From an uncultured Verrucomicrobiota bacterium (GTDB taxonomy: Bacteria; Verrucomicrobiota; Verrucomicrobiae; Opitutales; Opitutaceae), in the NCBI GenBank assembly GCA_946481225.1, contig CAMLNJ010000139.1, forward strand, positions 1-7,370: a stretch of DNA of 7,370 nucleotides. Direction: 5' to 3'. The notes below the pieces were generated by a model, which was not told the DNA's origin, made no database searches, and saw nothing but the letters and a program-made list of their open reading frames with translations. Made by a program: the position numbers and the translations under genes. Position 1 is the first letter of the stretch. Each line of letters begins with the position of its first letter. Positions 1-6,637 of the stretch are shown one piece after another.

Positions 1-26
1 GACCAGCCGCCTGGTCTTTCATTCCG
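1..26 (+). terminator. Probable intrinsic terminator of an upstream gene (cut by window edge)
   Basis: The first 16 bases form a perfect hairpin: GACCAG (1-6), loop CCGC (7-10), CTGGTC (11-16). TTTCATT follows directly, a short T-rich tail on the + strand. The stem starts at base 1, so it may be longer to the left of the window. This looks like the transcription terminator of a + strand gene ending just outside. It would insulate the deaminase frame that starts at 67. The T-tract is short and interrupted, so the call is moderate. Confidence 0.45.
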
Positions 27-29
27 CCG

Positions 30-59
30 ATTCGCGCCCATTCGTGTTCGTTCGCGGTT
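30..59 (+). repeat. Three tandem 10-bp degenerate repeats, TTCGYG core
   Basis: The core TTCG(C/T)G occurs at 31, 41 and 51, exactly one helical turn apart. The units are ATTCGCGCCC, ATTCGTGTTC and GTTCGCGGTT. The array ends 7 bases before the ATG at 67, with TAAATAA-like A/T-rich sequence between. It could be an operator, a small dispersed intergenic repeat, or part of the 5' leader; the sequence alone does not decide. From memory, similar TTCGTG-type strings occur between genes of Opitutaceae, but this was not checked. Confidence 0.5.
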
Positions 60-66
60 AAATAAA

Positions 67-1131
67 ATGCACCACGCCGGCTCCCTCGACGCCTTCATCC
101 AGGCGCTCCCGAAAACGGAGACTCACCTCCATATCGAGGGCGCCTTGCCTTACGAGCTTCTGCACGCCTGGAAGCCGGAGACCTACCCGCCCACGCTCTT
201 CACCCACGCGGCGGACTACCGTTTTCCAAGCTTCCCGAAATTCGACGAGGTGCTGCTCGGCCATGCGCTCCCGTGGTTTGTCTCGGCCGAGCGCTACCAC
301 GAGGCGGCGAAGGCGGTCTTCGCGAAGCACGTCGCGCAAAACGTCCGCTACGTCGAGACCTCCTTCCATCTGCCGGTCAGCGGCTTCATCGGGGTGCCCG
401 CGCGCGAGATCATCGCCGCGATCCGCTCGGCCGCGCCCGCCGGGCTCGAGGTGCGGGTCTTCGCCGGCATGCTGCGCACCGATTACGCCGGCCCTCTCCA
501 GGCGGTGATCGACGATCTGGAGAACTGGGACGAGCTCACGGGCGTGGACCTGCACGGCCACGAATCCACGCCCACCGAGGACTGGACCGCTCCCTGCTGG
601 GCGCGTCTCCGCGCCGCCGGAAAGATCACCAAATGTCACGCCGGCTAATTCGACGGCGCGGCCCGCGTGCGCGAGGCGATCGAGACGCTGGGCGTCACAC
701 GCGTGCAGCACGGCGTCCGCGCGGTCGAGGACCCGCGGGTCGTGGCCCTCGCCGCCGAGCGCGGCGTGACCTTTGATGTCTGCCCCATCAGCAACGTGAA
801 GCTCGGCGTCTTCGCGTCCCTGGCCGGGCACTCGCTCCGCGCCTTGATGGCCGCCGGGGTCAATTGCACGGTGAGCACCGACGATCCCCTCGTCTTCGGC
901 AACACCCTTGCCGACGAATACCGCGCCTTGGCGACCGAGGCCGGTTTTACTCGCGCCGAGCTCGCGCAAGTGGCCGCGGCCGGCTGGCGGGTGGCGGACG
1001 TAACACGCGGCGCATGCGAGGATTCGCTTAGGGAAATTGACCGTCTGGTTTACGCCGGCCAACGCACCATTGCCTCCCCGACGTCGGATGGGCAGCCTTT
1101 GCGCCGCCATGGATCAGACCGAGTCGTCTAA
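67..1131 (+). pseudogene. add: Adenosine deaminase, interrupted by an in-frame TAA at the catalytic Glu codon
   Basis: Adenosine deaminases hydrolyse adenosine (or deoxyadenosine) to inosine and ammonia in purine salvage, using one catalytic zinc. The single frame would encode 354 residues, the usual family length, and keeps the signature residues. These are the zinc ligands His20 and His22 in THLHIEG, His191 in the HAG motif, His215 in [10 protein letters not shown], and Asp272-Asp273 in STDDP. From His191 to Asp273 the spacings match those of mouse ADA (His214, Glu217, His238, Asp295, Asp296) exactly. Codon 194 (646-648), where the catalytic Glu of HAGE belongs, is TAA. One G-to-T change from GAA explains it, and the frame continues unbroken afterwards. 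As written, translation gives a 193-residue N-terminal piece (67-648) without most of the active site. The second half (about 649-1131) would need readthrough or a separate start such as the GTG at 667. The last 45 or so residues are not typical of the family and overlap the kinase gene. No Shine-Dalgarno precedes the ATG at 67. A sequencing error is as likely as true inactivation. Confidence 0.85.
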
Positions 1132-3598
1132 GCCCGCTCCCGACGCTCGCTTTGACGCGTTGGTCCGTTCGCTTTTGCCGACCTTCGGGCGCACGGGGCG
1201 CGACGCGCTTCTGGCCATGATCGAGCAGCTTGGCTCCACCCTGCACGCCCGGCGCGCGCACGTGAGCGTGCCCGTGCCCGGCCGGCCGGGCTGGTTTCAG
1301 ATGCTCGCACGATGGCCTCGTTCCGAAGAGTCGTCGCATGTCTTCGAGTTGGCCGGCACCGCGTCCGCCGACGTCTGGGCGCGCGGCGAGATCATCCATT
1401 GGGGCAAACTGGCCGAGGCCTTCCCCGCCCGCCGCGAGGCGTTCGAGCGCTGGCGGATCGATTCCCTGGTGGGGCTGCGGCTCGACGAGGCGGACAGCCG
1501 CCCGCTCGGCGTGCTGGTGGTGGGTTTCGGCGGCGAAAGGGCTCCGGACCGCGAACTGGCGGTTACCCTGATCCGGCTTTTCTCGGTGCGGGCGGTGGGG
1601 GAGTTGCTGCGCCTCCAGGCCGAGGAGGAGCGTTTCGCCGCCGAGCGGCTCCGTCTGGAGGCGGAGGCGGCGCTGGCGGCGCAGGAAAAACAGTTCGCCG
1701 ACGTCTTCGAGCATACGGAGGACTCCGTGTTCATCGTGCGCGTCGAGGCGCCCGACCGCTTCGTTTACGAGCGGGTTAATCGCCGCATGGCCGAGATCGT
1801 CGGCAGGAAACAAGAGGAGTTCGCCGGCCGCTCCCCCGATGATTTTTTTCCTCCGAAGGCGGCGGCCCAGATGCGCGCCGACAGCCTCGCCTGCCTGAGC
1901 GCCGGCGAGCCGATCTCGCACGAACGGGAGTTCGTTCTGCCGGCGGGAACGCGCTCCAGCCGCATCACGCTTATCCCCTCGCGCGATCCCGCCGGAAATA
2001 TCGTGCGCATCGTCGGCCTCGCCACCGACATCACCGCTCTGCGCCAGCAGCAGCGCCTGTTCTCGGAGTCGGAGCTGATCGCCCGGATCGGCGGCTGGGA
2101 GTTCGAGTGCTCCACCAACCGCCTGCTCTGGACGCCCGGCACCTTCGGCATCTTCGAGTGCGATCCCGCCCGCTTCACGCCGACGCTAGACGCGGCGATC
2201 CAGCTCTACACCGAGGAATGCCGGCCTGGCATCCGCCACACAATCGAACGCGTGCTGCGCGACGGCGGCGACTTTGAGTTTCTCGCGACCGCCCGCCTGG
2301 CCTCCGGCCGCCTCATCCACGTGCGGGCGCTGGGGCAGGCGGTGGGGGTCGACGGACGCGTCGCGCGCCTGCTCGGCGGCGTGCAGGACGTCACGGAGCA
2401 GGAGGAGGCGCATGAGCAGCGGCTCCGGCTCGAGGCCCAGCTGCGCCGCGCCCAGAAGATGGAGGCCGTCGGCACCCTCGCGGGAGGGATCGCCCACGAT
2501 TTCAACAACATCCTCGCAGGCATCATGGGCAACACGCAGCTCGCCATGCTCGACCTCGGGGACGGCGTCCCGTCGCGCCGCTTTCTCGACAACGCCTACC
2601 AGGGCTGCCTGCGCGCGCGCGATCTGGTGCGACGCATCCTCACGTTCAGCCGCCAGGCCGAGCAGCCTCGCGCCGTCGCCTTGCTGCGTCCGATCGTGGA
2701 GGAGGCGCTCGAGCTGCTGCGCGCCTCGCTCCCTTCGAGCGTGGCGATCGTCACCCGCTTCTCGGACGAGCAGCTCCACGTGCTCGCCGATCCCGGCCAG
2801 ATCCACCAGATACTGCTCAACCTTGGCGCCAACGCCGCGCAGGCCATGCGCCCCGCCGGCGGCTCGCTCACCATCGAGCTCGCGGCGAGCCCCGCGCAGG
2901 ACGATTGGCATCGCGGCCATCCGCAGGTGCGGGCCGAGCATCGTGTGCGTCTCTCCGTGCGGGACACGGGGCACGGCATCCCCTCGGGGTTGCTCGACCG
3001 GATCTTCGAGCCGTTCTTCACCACCAAGCCGGTGGGCGAGGGCTCCGGCCTGGGCCTCGCGATGGTGCATGGCATCGTGGAGAACCACGGCGGCGCGATC
3101 GTCGTCGAGAGCGTGGTCGGCCAGGGCTCCGCGTTTCACATTTTCCTGCCCGGGCAGGTGCGTTCGCGCGGCGATCTGCTGGCCGCGGACGAGGGCCCGG
3201 TGCTTGTCGGCGGGGGGCGCACCGTGCTCGTGGTCGACGACGAGCCCGCGATCGTCGAGCTCGCCACTCCGATGCTCAAGCATCTCGGCTACCAGCCGAA
3301 GGTCTTCAACGACCCCCACGCGGCCCTGGCCGCCTTCGCCGCGGCGCCCGCGGCCTATACGGCGCTGCTTTGCGACCTGACGATGCCCGGGGTCGACGGC
3401 GTCACGCTCGCCCGCTCCGTGCGCGCCTATCGTCCCGACCTGCCTGTCGTTATCATGACGGGCTACCTCCGGCCGGCCGATCTCGCCCCCATGCGGGAGT
3501 CGGGCCTGCGCCACCACCTGGCCAAGCCGTTCTCGGTGGAGAACCTCTCCGCCGTGCTGGGCGCGGCCATCGCGGCGGGCGCGGGCCCCGGAGCGTGA
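1109..3598 (+). CDS. Hybrid sensor histidine kinase: GAF-PAS-PAS-HisKA-HATPase-receiver
   Basis: This is a cytoplasmic two-component kinase of 829 residues that autophosphorylates on His and passes the phosphate to its own receiver. No transmembrane segment is visible. In order it shows a GAF-like domain (about 25-168), a charged helical linker rich in Glu, Arg and Ala (170-195), PAS 1 (196-312) and PAS 2 (318-430). The HisKA domain has the H-box IAHDFNN with phospho-acceptor His463. HATPase_c has the N-box (Asn571, Asn575), G1 DTGHG (Asp619), the FEPFFTTK box and G2 GEGSGLGL near 645. The C-terminal receiver (about 706-822) has Asp710/711, phospho-acceptor Asp756, Thr784 and Lys806. All catalytic residues are present. 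The FNN-type H-box resembles the HPK4 class. There is no HPt or output domain and no response regulator nearby, so the target is unknown. The ATG at 1109 was chosen because recognisable sequence starts soon after it; it overlaps the deaminase end by 23 bases. ATG 1088 or TTG 1037 are possible earlier starts. The ligand cannot be read from the sequence. Confidence 0.93.
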   Translation: MDQTESSKPAPDARFDALVRSLLPTFGRTGRDALLAMIEQLGSTLHARRAHVSVPVPGRPGWFQMLARWPRSEESSHVFELAGTASADVWARGEIIHWGKLAEAFPARREAFERWRIDSLVGLRLDEADSRPLGVLVVGFGGERAPDRELAVTLIRLFSVRAVGELLRLQAEEERFAAERLRLEAEAALAAQEKQFADVFEHTEDSVFIVRVEAPDRFVYERVNRRMAEIVGRKQEEFAGRSPDDFFPPKAAAQMRADSLACLSAGEPISHEREFVLPAGTRSSRITLIPSRDPAGNIVRIVGLATDITALRQQQRLFSESELIARIGGWEFECSTNRLLWTPGTFGIFECDPARFTPTLDAAIQLYTEECRPGIRHTIERVLRDGGDFEFLATARLASGRLIHVRALGQAVGVDGRVARLLGGVQDVTEQEEAHEQRLRLEAQLRRAQKMEAVGTLAGGIAHDFNNILAGIMGNTQLAMLDLGDGVPSRRFLDNAYQGCLRARDLVRRILTFSRQAEQPRAVALLRPIVEEALELLRASLPSSVAIVTRFSDEQLHVLADPGQIHQILLNLGANAAQAMRPAGGSLTIELAASPAQDDWHRGHPQVRAEHRVRLSVRDTGHGIPSGLLDRIFEPFFTTKPVGEGSGLGLAMVHGIVENHGGAIVVESVVGQGSAFHIFLPGQVRSRGDLLAADEGPVLVGGGRTVLVVDDEPAIVELATPMLKHLGYQPKVFNDPHAALAAFAAAPAAYTALLCDLTMPGVDGVTLARSVRAYRPDLPVVIMTGYLRPADLAPMRESGLRHHLAKPFSVENLSAVLGAAIAAGAGPGA

Positions 3599-3644
3599 GC
3601 ATTTGACCTCGGCGCGAAGCGTCATGATGGTCCGCCACCGTCGC

Positions 3645-4118
3645 ATGCCCGCGCCCAAGCTCATAGTCACCGTCTGCACCGCTAATATTTGCCGCAGCCC
3701 GATGGCCGAGGCTCTTCTGCGCCACGCGCTCGCCGCCGAGCCCGAGCCCCTCCGTTCCTGCAAAGTGATCTCCGCCGGCGTGGCCGCGCGCGGCGGCGAA
3801 AAGGTTTCCCCGAACTCCGTGGACGCCCTTGCGAAAGTCGGCCTCCGCATTTCCGACCACCGCAGCCGCCCGTTCACGCCGGAGCTGGCGCAGCGGGCCG
3901 ACCTCATCCTCTGCATGACCGAGAGCCACCGGGCCGTCATAGGCCTCTCGCTCGATCCGGTGCCGAAGAACATCTACCTCTGGCGCGAATTCATGCCCAA
4001 GGGCGCGAGCCGCGAGATCGGCGATCCCTACGGCGGCTCGCTTGTCGATTACGAGGCCTGCCGCGACGAGCTGGTGGAGGCGATCCCCAGCATCATCGCG
4101 CACCTGCGCAAGCTGTAG
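3645..4118 (+). CDS. Low-molecular-weight protein-tyrosine phosphatase family protein
   Basis: This is a cytoplasmic phosphatase of about 157 residues with the family P-loop C-x5-R-S near its N-terminus: CTANICRS, nucleophile Cys11, Arg17, Ser18. The general-acid loop DPYGGS is near the C-terminus (Asp127). Both sit where the family has them, and the length is normal. The P-loop carries Ile where arginine phosphatases of the YwlE type have Thr (CTGNTCRS), which favours phosphotyrosine over phosphoarginine; that specificity is inferred. Arsenate reductases share the fold, but this P-loop and DPYGG match the phosphatase branch better. No tyrosine kinase or capsule gene is in the window, so the substrate is unknown. 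The frame opens further upstream. ATG 3645 fits the family N-terminus best, ATG 3624/3627 are possible, and TTG 3603 has a GGAG (3590-3593) nine bases before it. It lies 46 bases after the kinase gene, probably in the same transcript. Confidence 0.9.
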   Translation: MPAPKLIVTVCTANICRSPMAEALLRHALAAEPEPLRSCKVISAGVAARGGEKVSPNSVDALAKVGLRISDHRSRPFTPELAQRADLILCMTESHRAVIGLSLDPVPKNIYLWREFMPKGASREIGDPYGGSLVDYEACRDELVEAIPSIIAHLRKL

Positions 4119-4131
4119 CCTTCGGGAAAAC

Positions 4132-4150
4132 CCCGGTGACGCGCGCCGGG
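4132..4150 (+). other. GC-rich hairpin between phosphatase and yicC genes
   Basis: CCCGGTG (4132-4138) pairs with CGCCGGG (4144-4150) around the loop ACGCG, giving seven pairs including one G-T. It begins 14 bases after the phosphatase stop. There is no proper T-tract after it (CATTTGGGATTTG follows), so it is a weak terminator candidate at best. It could be an mRNA 3'-end-stabilising structure or chance pairing in GC-rich DNA. Confidence 0.25.
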
Positions 4151-4195
4151 CATTTGGGATTTGTCGGGGCGCGGCGCGCGCTCTCTGCTTTCGCG

Positions 4196-5071
4196 ATGAA
4201 CAGCATGACCGGCTACGGCCGCGCCACGGGCTCCGTCGGCGCGCAGAGTTTTTCCGTCCAGGTGAGCGCGGTGAACCGCAAGGCGCTCGAGGTGAAAGTC
4301 GCGCAGCCGTCCGCGTGGGACGAGCTGGAGCCGGTGATCGTCGAGGCGGTGAAAAAGGTCGCGCTGCGCGGCACCGTGCAGGTGCGCGTGGAGCTGGACG
4401 CCGCGGCGGGCGGCGGCGCGCAGGCCGATTTCGACGAGGTCGCCGCAGGCGTGTGGCTCGACCGGCTCGCGGCCTTCGCGGCCAAGCGCGACGTGATCTT
4501 CAGCCCCACGACCGACGCGCTCGTGCAGTCGGCGATGCAGTTCCGCCGCAAGGTGGAGCCGCCGCCCGTCGAGGAGGCGCGCGGGCCCGTGCTCGCGGCG
4601 CTGGAGCAGGCGCTGGCGGGTTTCGCCGCGATGCGCGCCACCGAAGGCGCGGCCCTCCGCACCGATCTCGAGGCGCGGCTCGCGCTGCTGCTCTCGCATG
4701 TCGACGAGGTCGCGGCACGGGCCCCGCAGGTCGTGGCCGCGGCGCGAGAGGCCCTGTTGAAGCGCCTGCGCGAGGCGGGGCTGGATCTGCGGGTGGACGA
4801 CGAGCGCGTGCTGAAGGAGATAGCGCTCTTCGCCGACCGCTGCGACATCGCGGAGGAGTTGACCCGCTTCCGCAGCCACCACGCGCAACTGAAGAAACTC
4901 TTCTCCGGCGGCGCGGAGATCGGGCGCAAGGCCGAGTTCATTCTCCAGGAAATGGGCCGCGAGGTGAACACCACGGGCGCGAAGGCCAACGACTACGAGA
5001 TCGCTTGCCGCGTGATCGAGCTGAAGAACGAGCTCGAGCGGATCAAGGAGCAGATCGCGAACGTGGAGTGA
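4196..5071 (+). CDS. yicC: YicC family endoribonuclease
   Basis: The 291-residue protein is almost the length of E. coli YicC (287). It begins with the family signature MNSMTGYGRATG (compare MIRSMTAYARR in E. coli). The N-terminal YicC-like domain spans roughly residues 1-150. The C-terminal DUF1732 domain covers about 205-291 and includes the conserved stretch EVNTTGAKANDYEI (from Glu256) and a charged helix ending in EQIANVE. YicC proteins have been described as endoribonucleases; in E. coli YicC acts in decay of the small RNA RyhB. The substrate here is unknown. In Firmicutes the homologue (yloC) precedes gmk, but no gmk follows here and an envelope gene set comes next. The ATG at 4196 fits the family start, and ATG 4205 is a less likely internal alternative. 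No Shine-Dalgarno is visible. Its stop overlaps a GTG in the frame of the next gene. Confidence 0.95.
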   Translation: MNSMTGYGRATGSVGAQSFSVQVSAVNRKALEVKVAQPSAWDELEPVIVEAVKKVALRGTVQVRVELDAAAGGGAQADFDEVAAGVWLDRLAAFAAKRDVIFSPTTDALVQSAMQFRRKVEPPPVEEARGPVLAALEQALAGFAAMRATEGAALRTDLEARLALLLSHVDEVAARAPQVVAAAREALLKRLREAGLDLRVDDERVLKEIALFADRCDIAEELTRFRSHHAQLKKLFSGGAEIGRKAEFILQEMGREVNTTGAKANDYEIACRVIELKNELERIKEQIANVE

Positions 5072-5121
5072 CGGGCGGGCGCGGGGGAGTGGACGTCGGC
5101 GCGTCGAAACCAGCGTCCGGC

Positions 5122-5149
5122 CGGCGAGGCGCGTTTTCCACGCTCGCCG
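5122..5149 (+). other. Hairpin in the yicC-ydbH gap
   Basis: CGGCGAG (5122-5128) and CG (5130-5131) pair with CGCTCGCCG (5141-5149). This makes a nine-pair stem with one bulged G and a loop around CGTTTTCCA. It lies 30 bases before the GTG start at 5179. It may shape translation or RNA processing between the two genes. No T-tract follows, so it is not a standard terminator. In such GC-rich DNA chance pairing is quite possible. Confidence 0.25.
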
Positions 5150-5178
5150 CGAGGCCTGCGGCCGGCGATGGATGCGGT

Positions 5179-6366
5179 GTGACGCGATTTTCCCGAGACT
5201 TCCGCCGCGGGCTGGCGGCGCTGGCGATGGTCGTCGCCGTGGCGCCGGCGCGACCGTCGGAGGTCGGGGGCGTGCAAGTCGTCGGTGAAATCTCGGGCGG
5301 CGTAAAAATCGACGCGCTGCCCGATCTCGGTCTCGATTGGCGCGTGACGGCGGACGCGGGGGGACTGGTGCTTTCGACGAAGCGACCCGGCGTGGACTTC
5401 GCGGTGGAACTGCGGTCCGCGGGCGATGGCGTATGGCGCTGGGCGATACGGCGTGGGAGCCTGGATCTGGCGGAGCTCTGGCCGATGGCGCGCGAGAAGC
5501 TGGGCCCGGCGGCGGGCTGGTCGGCGAGCGGACGCGTGGAATTGGCGGGCGAGGGGACCTGGTCCGCCGAGGCGGGCCCGGGTGGAGAACTGCGACTCGT
5601 GTTGCGCGACGGCTGGGCGCGTTCGGACGAACTGGAGGCCGAAATCAGCGGGGTGGAGTTCGATTTGGCGACCAACGATCTGGCCGCCGCGTCCTTCGAC
5701 CCAAACCAGTCGCTCCGTGTCGCGAAAGTGGCCATGGGCAATTTGCACCTGACGGAGGTCGAGGCGCGTTTCGGGTTGAGCGCCGCGCGCACCCTCGATG
5801 TGGAGCGAATAGCGGCCAAGGTCTTCGGCGGAAGTTTTCACCTGAAACCGGTCTCGATACCGCTTCTCGCCCCGTCGTTGGACGCGGTGGCGGAAGTGGA
5901 TGGCGTTTCCGTGTCGGAACTCGCGCGGCTGGCGCCTCAGGCGGTTTCCGCCGGGGAGGGGAGATTGAGCGGAAGCGTCGGGCTTACGTGGAGCGCGGCA
6001 GAAGGCCTCGATATTCGCACCGGCACGCTGACCGTGCAAAAAAGGACCCGGACGAGCCTGCGGTTGGCCCCGCAGCCGGGCTTTTTGACGAACAGCCTTC
6101 CGCCGTGGCTGGGGCTGCTTAGCCCGAAGTTGGTCAAGGACCTGAAACGCATCGAGCTGGGAGCCGTCCCGCTTGCCGTCGACTCCCTCGAGGTGGTTTT
6201 TAACCCTGATGGAGCCGATGGTCAGCGGACCGCCCAGATCAAGGTGGAAGGACGCCCGGCCGAGAAGAGCTCGGTGCGCACGGTGAGATTGGAGGTCAAC
6301 TTATCGGGAGACCTCACGCGTGTGCTCATGTTGGGTTTGAACGACCAGGTAACCCTCGAATTTTGA
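5179..6366 (+). CDS. Short YdbH/AsmA-like intermembrane lipid-transport protein
   Basis: The product has 395 residues from the GTG at 5179. It starts with an export signal: basic n-region with Arg9-Arg10, hydrophobic core GLAALAMVVAVA (11-22), and an APA site with possible cleavage after Ala24. The rest is dominated by predicted short beta-strands with conserved turns such as VFGGSF (215-220) and GEGRLSGSVGL (from about 259). This is the pattern of the C-terminal half of YdbH-type AsmA-like proteins. The assignment rests on this pattern and, more strongly, on the YnbE-like and YdbL-like genes directly downstream, the same trio as in E. coli. There YdbH (about 880 residues, anchored in the inner membrane) forms a hydrophobic groove for lipid transfer across the periplasm. 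This version is less than half as long, and its N-terminal segment looks more like a cleavable signal than an anchor. The frame is open far upstream. A GTG at 5068 overlapping the yicC stop (GTGA) is an alternative start, but it would bury the signal about 37 residues inside. Confidence 0.75.
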   Translation: MTRFSRDFRRGLAALAMVVAVAPARPSEVGGVQVVGEISGGVKIDALPDLGLDWRVTADAGGLVLSTKRPGVDFAVELRSAGDGVWRWAIRRGSLDLAELWPMAREKLGPAAGWSASGRVELAGEGTWSAEAGPGGELRLVLRDGWARSDELEAEISGVEFDLATNDLAAASFDPNQSLRVAKVAMGNLHLTEVEARFGLSAARTLDVERIAAKVFGGSFHLKPVSIPLLAPSLDAVAEVDGVSVSELARLAPQAVSAGEGRLSGSVGLTWSAAEGLDIRTGTLTVQKRTRTSLRLAPQPGFLTNSLPPWLGLLSPKLVKDLKRIELGAVPLAVDSLEVVFNPDGADGQRTAQIKVEGRPAEKSSVRTVRLEVNLSGDLTRVLMLGLNDQVTLEF

Positions 6367-6420
6367 TCTCCGTGGAAACTCTGTTTGCTAGCCCGGGTCC
6401 CATACCGCGTCCTCCTCATT

Positions 6421-6615
6421 ATGCGCCTTCCCGGTTCACTAGCCTGCTTATGCCTTCTGGCGTCGACGGGGTGTCTTCACATCAAGATGGATGTCTACGC
6501 CAAGGTGGACGTGAACGTGAAGATGGAGAAGGCTGTCACGGATGTTCTCGCCGATATTTATGGCGGCTCCTCCACCGTGAACACCGAAGCCCTGCCCGCG
6601 CCGGTCGCGCGCTGA
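6421..6615 (+). CDS. ynbE: YnbE-like outer-membrane lipoprotein
   Basis: This is a 64-residue protein, close to E. coli YnbE (61). It has a lipoprotein signal, MRLPGSLACLCLLASTGC, with lipidated Cys18. The lipobox is S-T-G-C, with Ser rather than the usual Leu at -3. The residue after Cys is Leu, not the Asp that retains lipoproteins in the inner membrane, so outer-membrane sorting is expected under E. coli rules. After Cys18 comes a run with a hydrophobic residue at every second position (IKMDVYAKVDVNVKME), as expected for extended beta-strand. The VNVK-x-E core is shared with E. coli YnbE (MNVKIEHE). In E. coli, YnbE multimers are reported to extend the YdbH groove to the outer membrane. 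The ATG lies 54 bases after the ydbH-like stop; this gap shows no promoter or Shine-Dalgarno. A TTG at 6385 is a less likely start. Confidence 0.85.
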   Translation: MRLPGSLACLCLLASTGCLHIKMDVYAKVDVNVKMEKAVTDVLADIYGGSSTVNTEALPAPVAR

Positions 6616-6637
6616 ACTTTAGCCGATTACAACCACC

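Noticed and set aside
646..648. Programmed recoding of the TAA as an amino acid
   Set aside because: Known bacterial recoding uses TGA (selenocysteine, or Trp/Gly codes) or TAG (pyrrolysine), not TAA as Glu. No SECIS-like or other recoding structure was seen. A point error or mutation is simpler.
2186..3973. A 595-codon open frame on the - strand opposite the kinase and phosphatase genes
   Set aside because: It lies antisense to genes with intact catalytic motifs, has low-complexity Arg/Gly/Ala/His-rich sequence and no recognisable motif. Such open antisense frames are expected from the codon bias of high-GC genes.
3645..4118. Arsenate reductase (ArsC, thioredoxin type) instead of phosphatase
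   Set aside because: The P-loop CTANICRSPMAEA and the DPYGG acid loop are those of the phosphatase branch, and no ars genes are nearby.
4042..5178. The ydbH frame stays open upstream through yicC and into the phosphatase gene, suggesting a 774-residue protein
   Set aside because: Upstream of 5068 it is an out-of-frame reading of yicC, with Arg/Gly/Ala-rich sequence. The export signal at 5179 marks the real start region.
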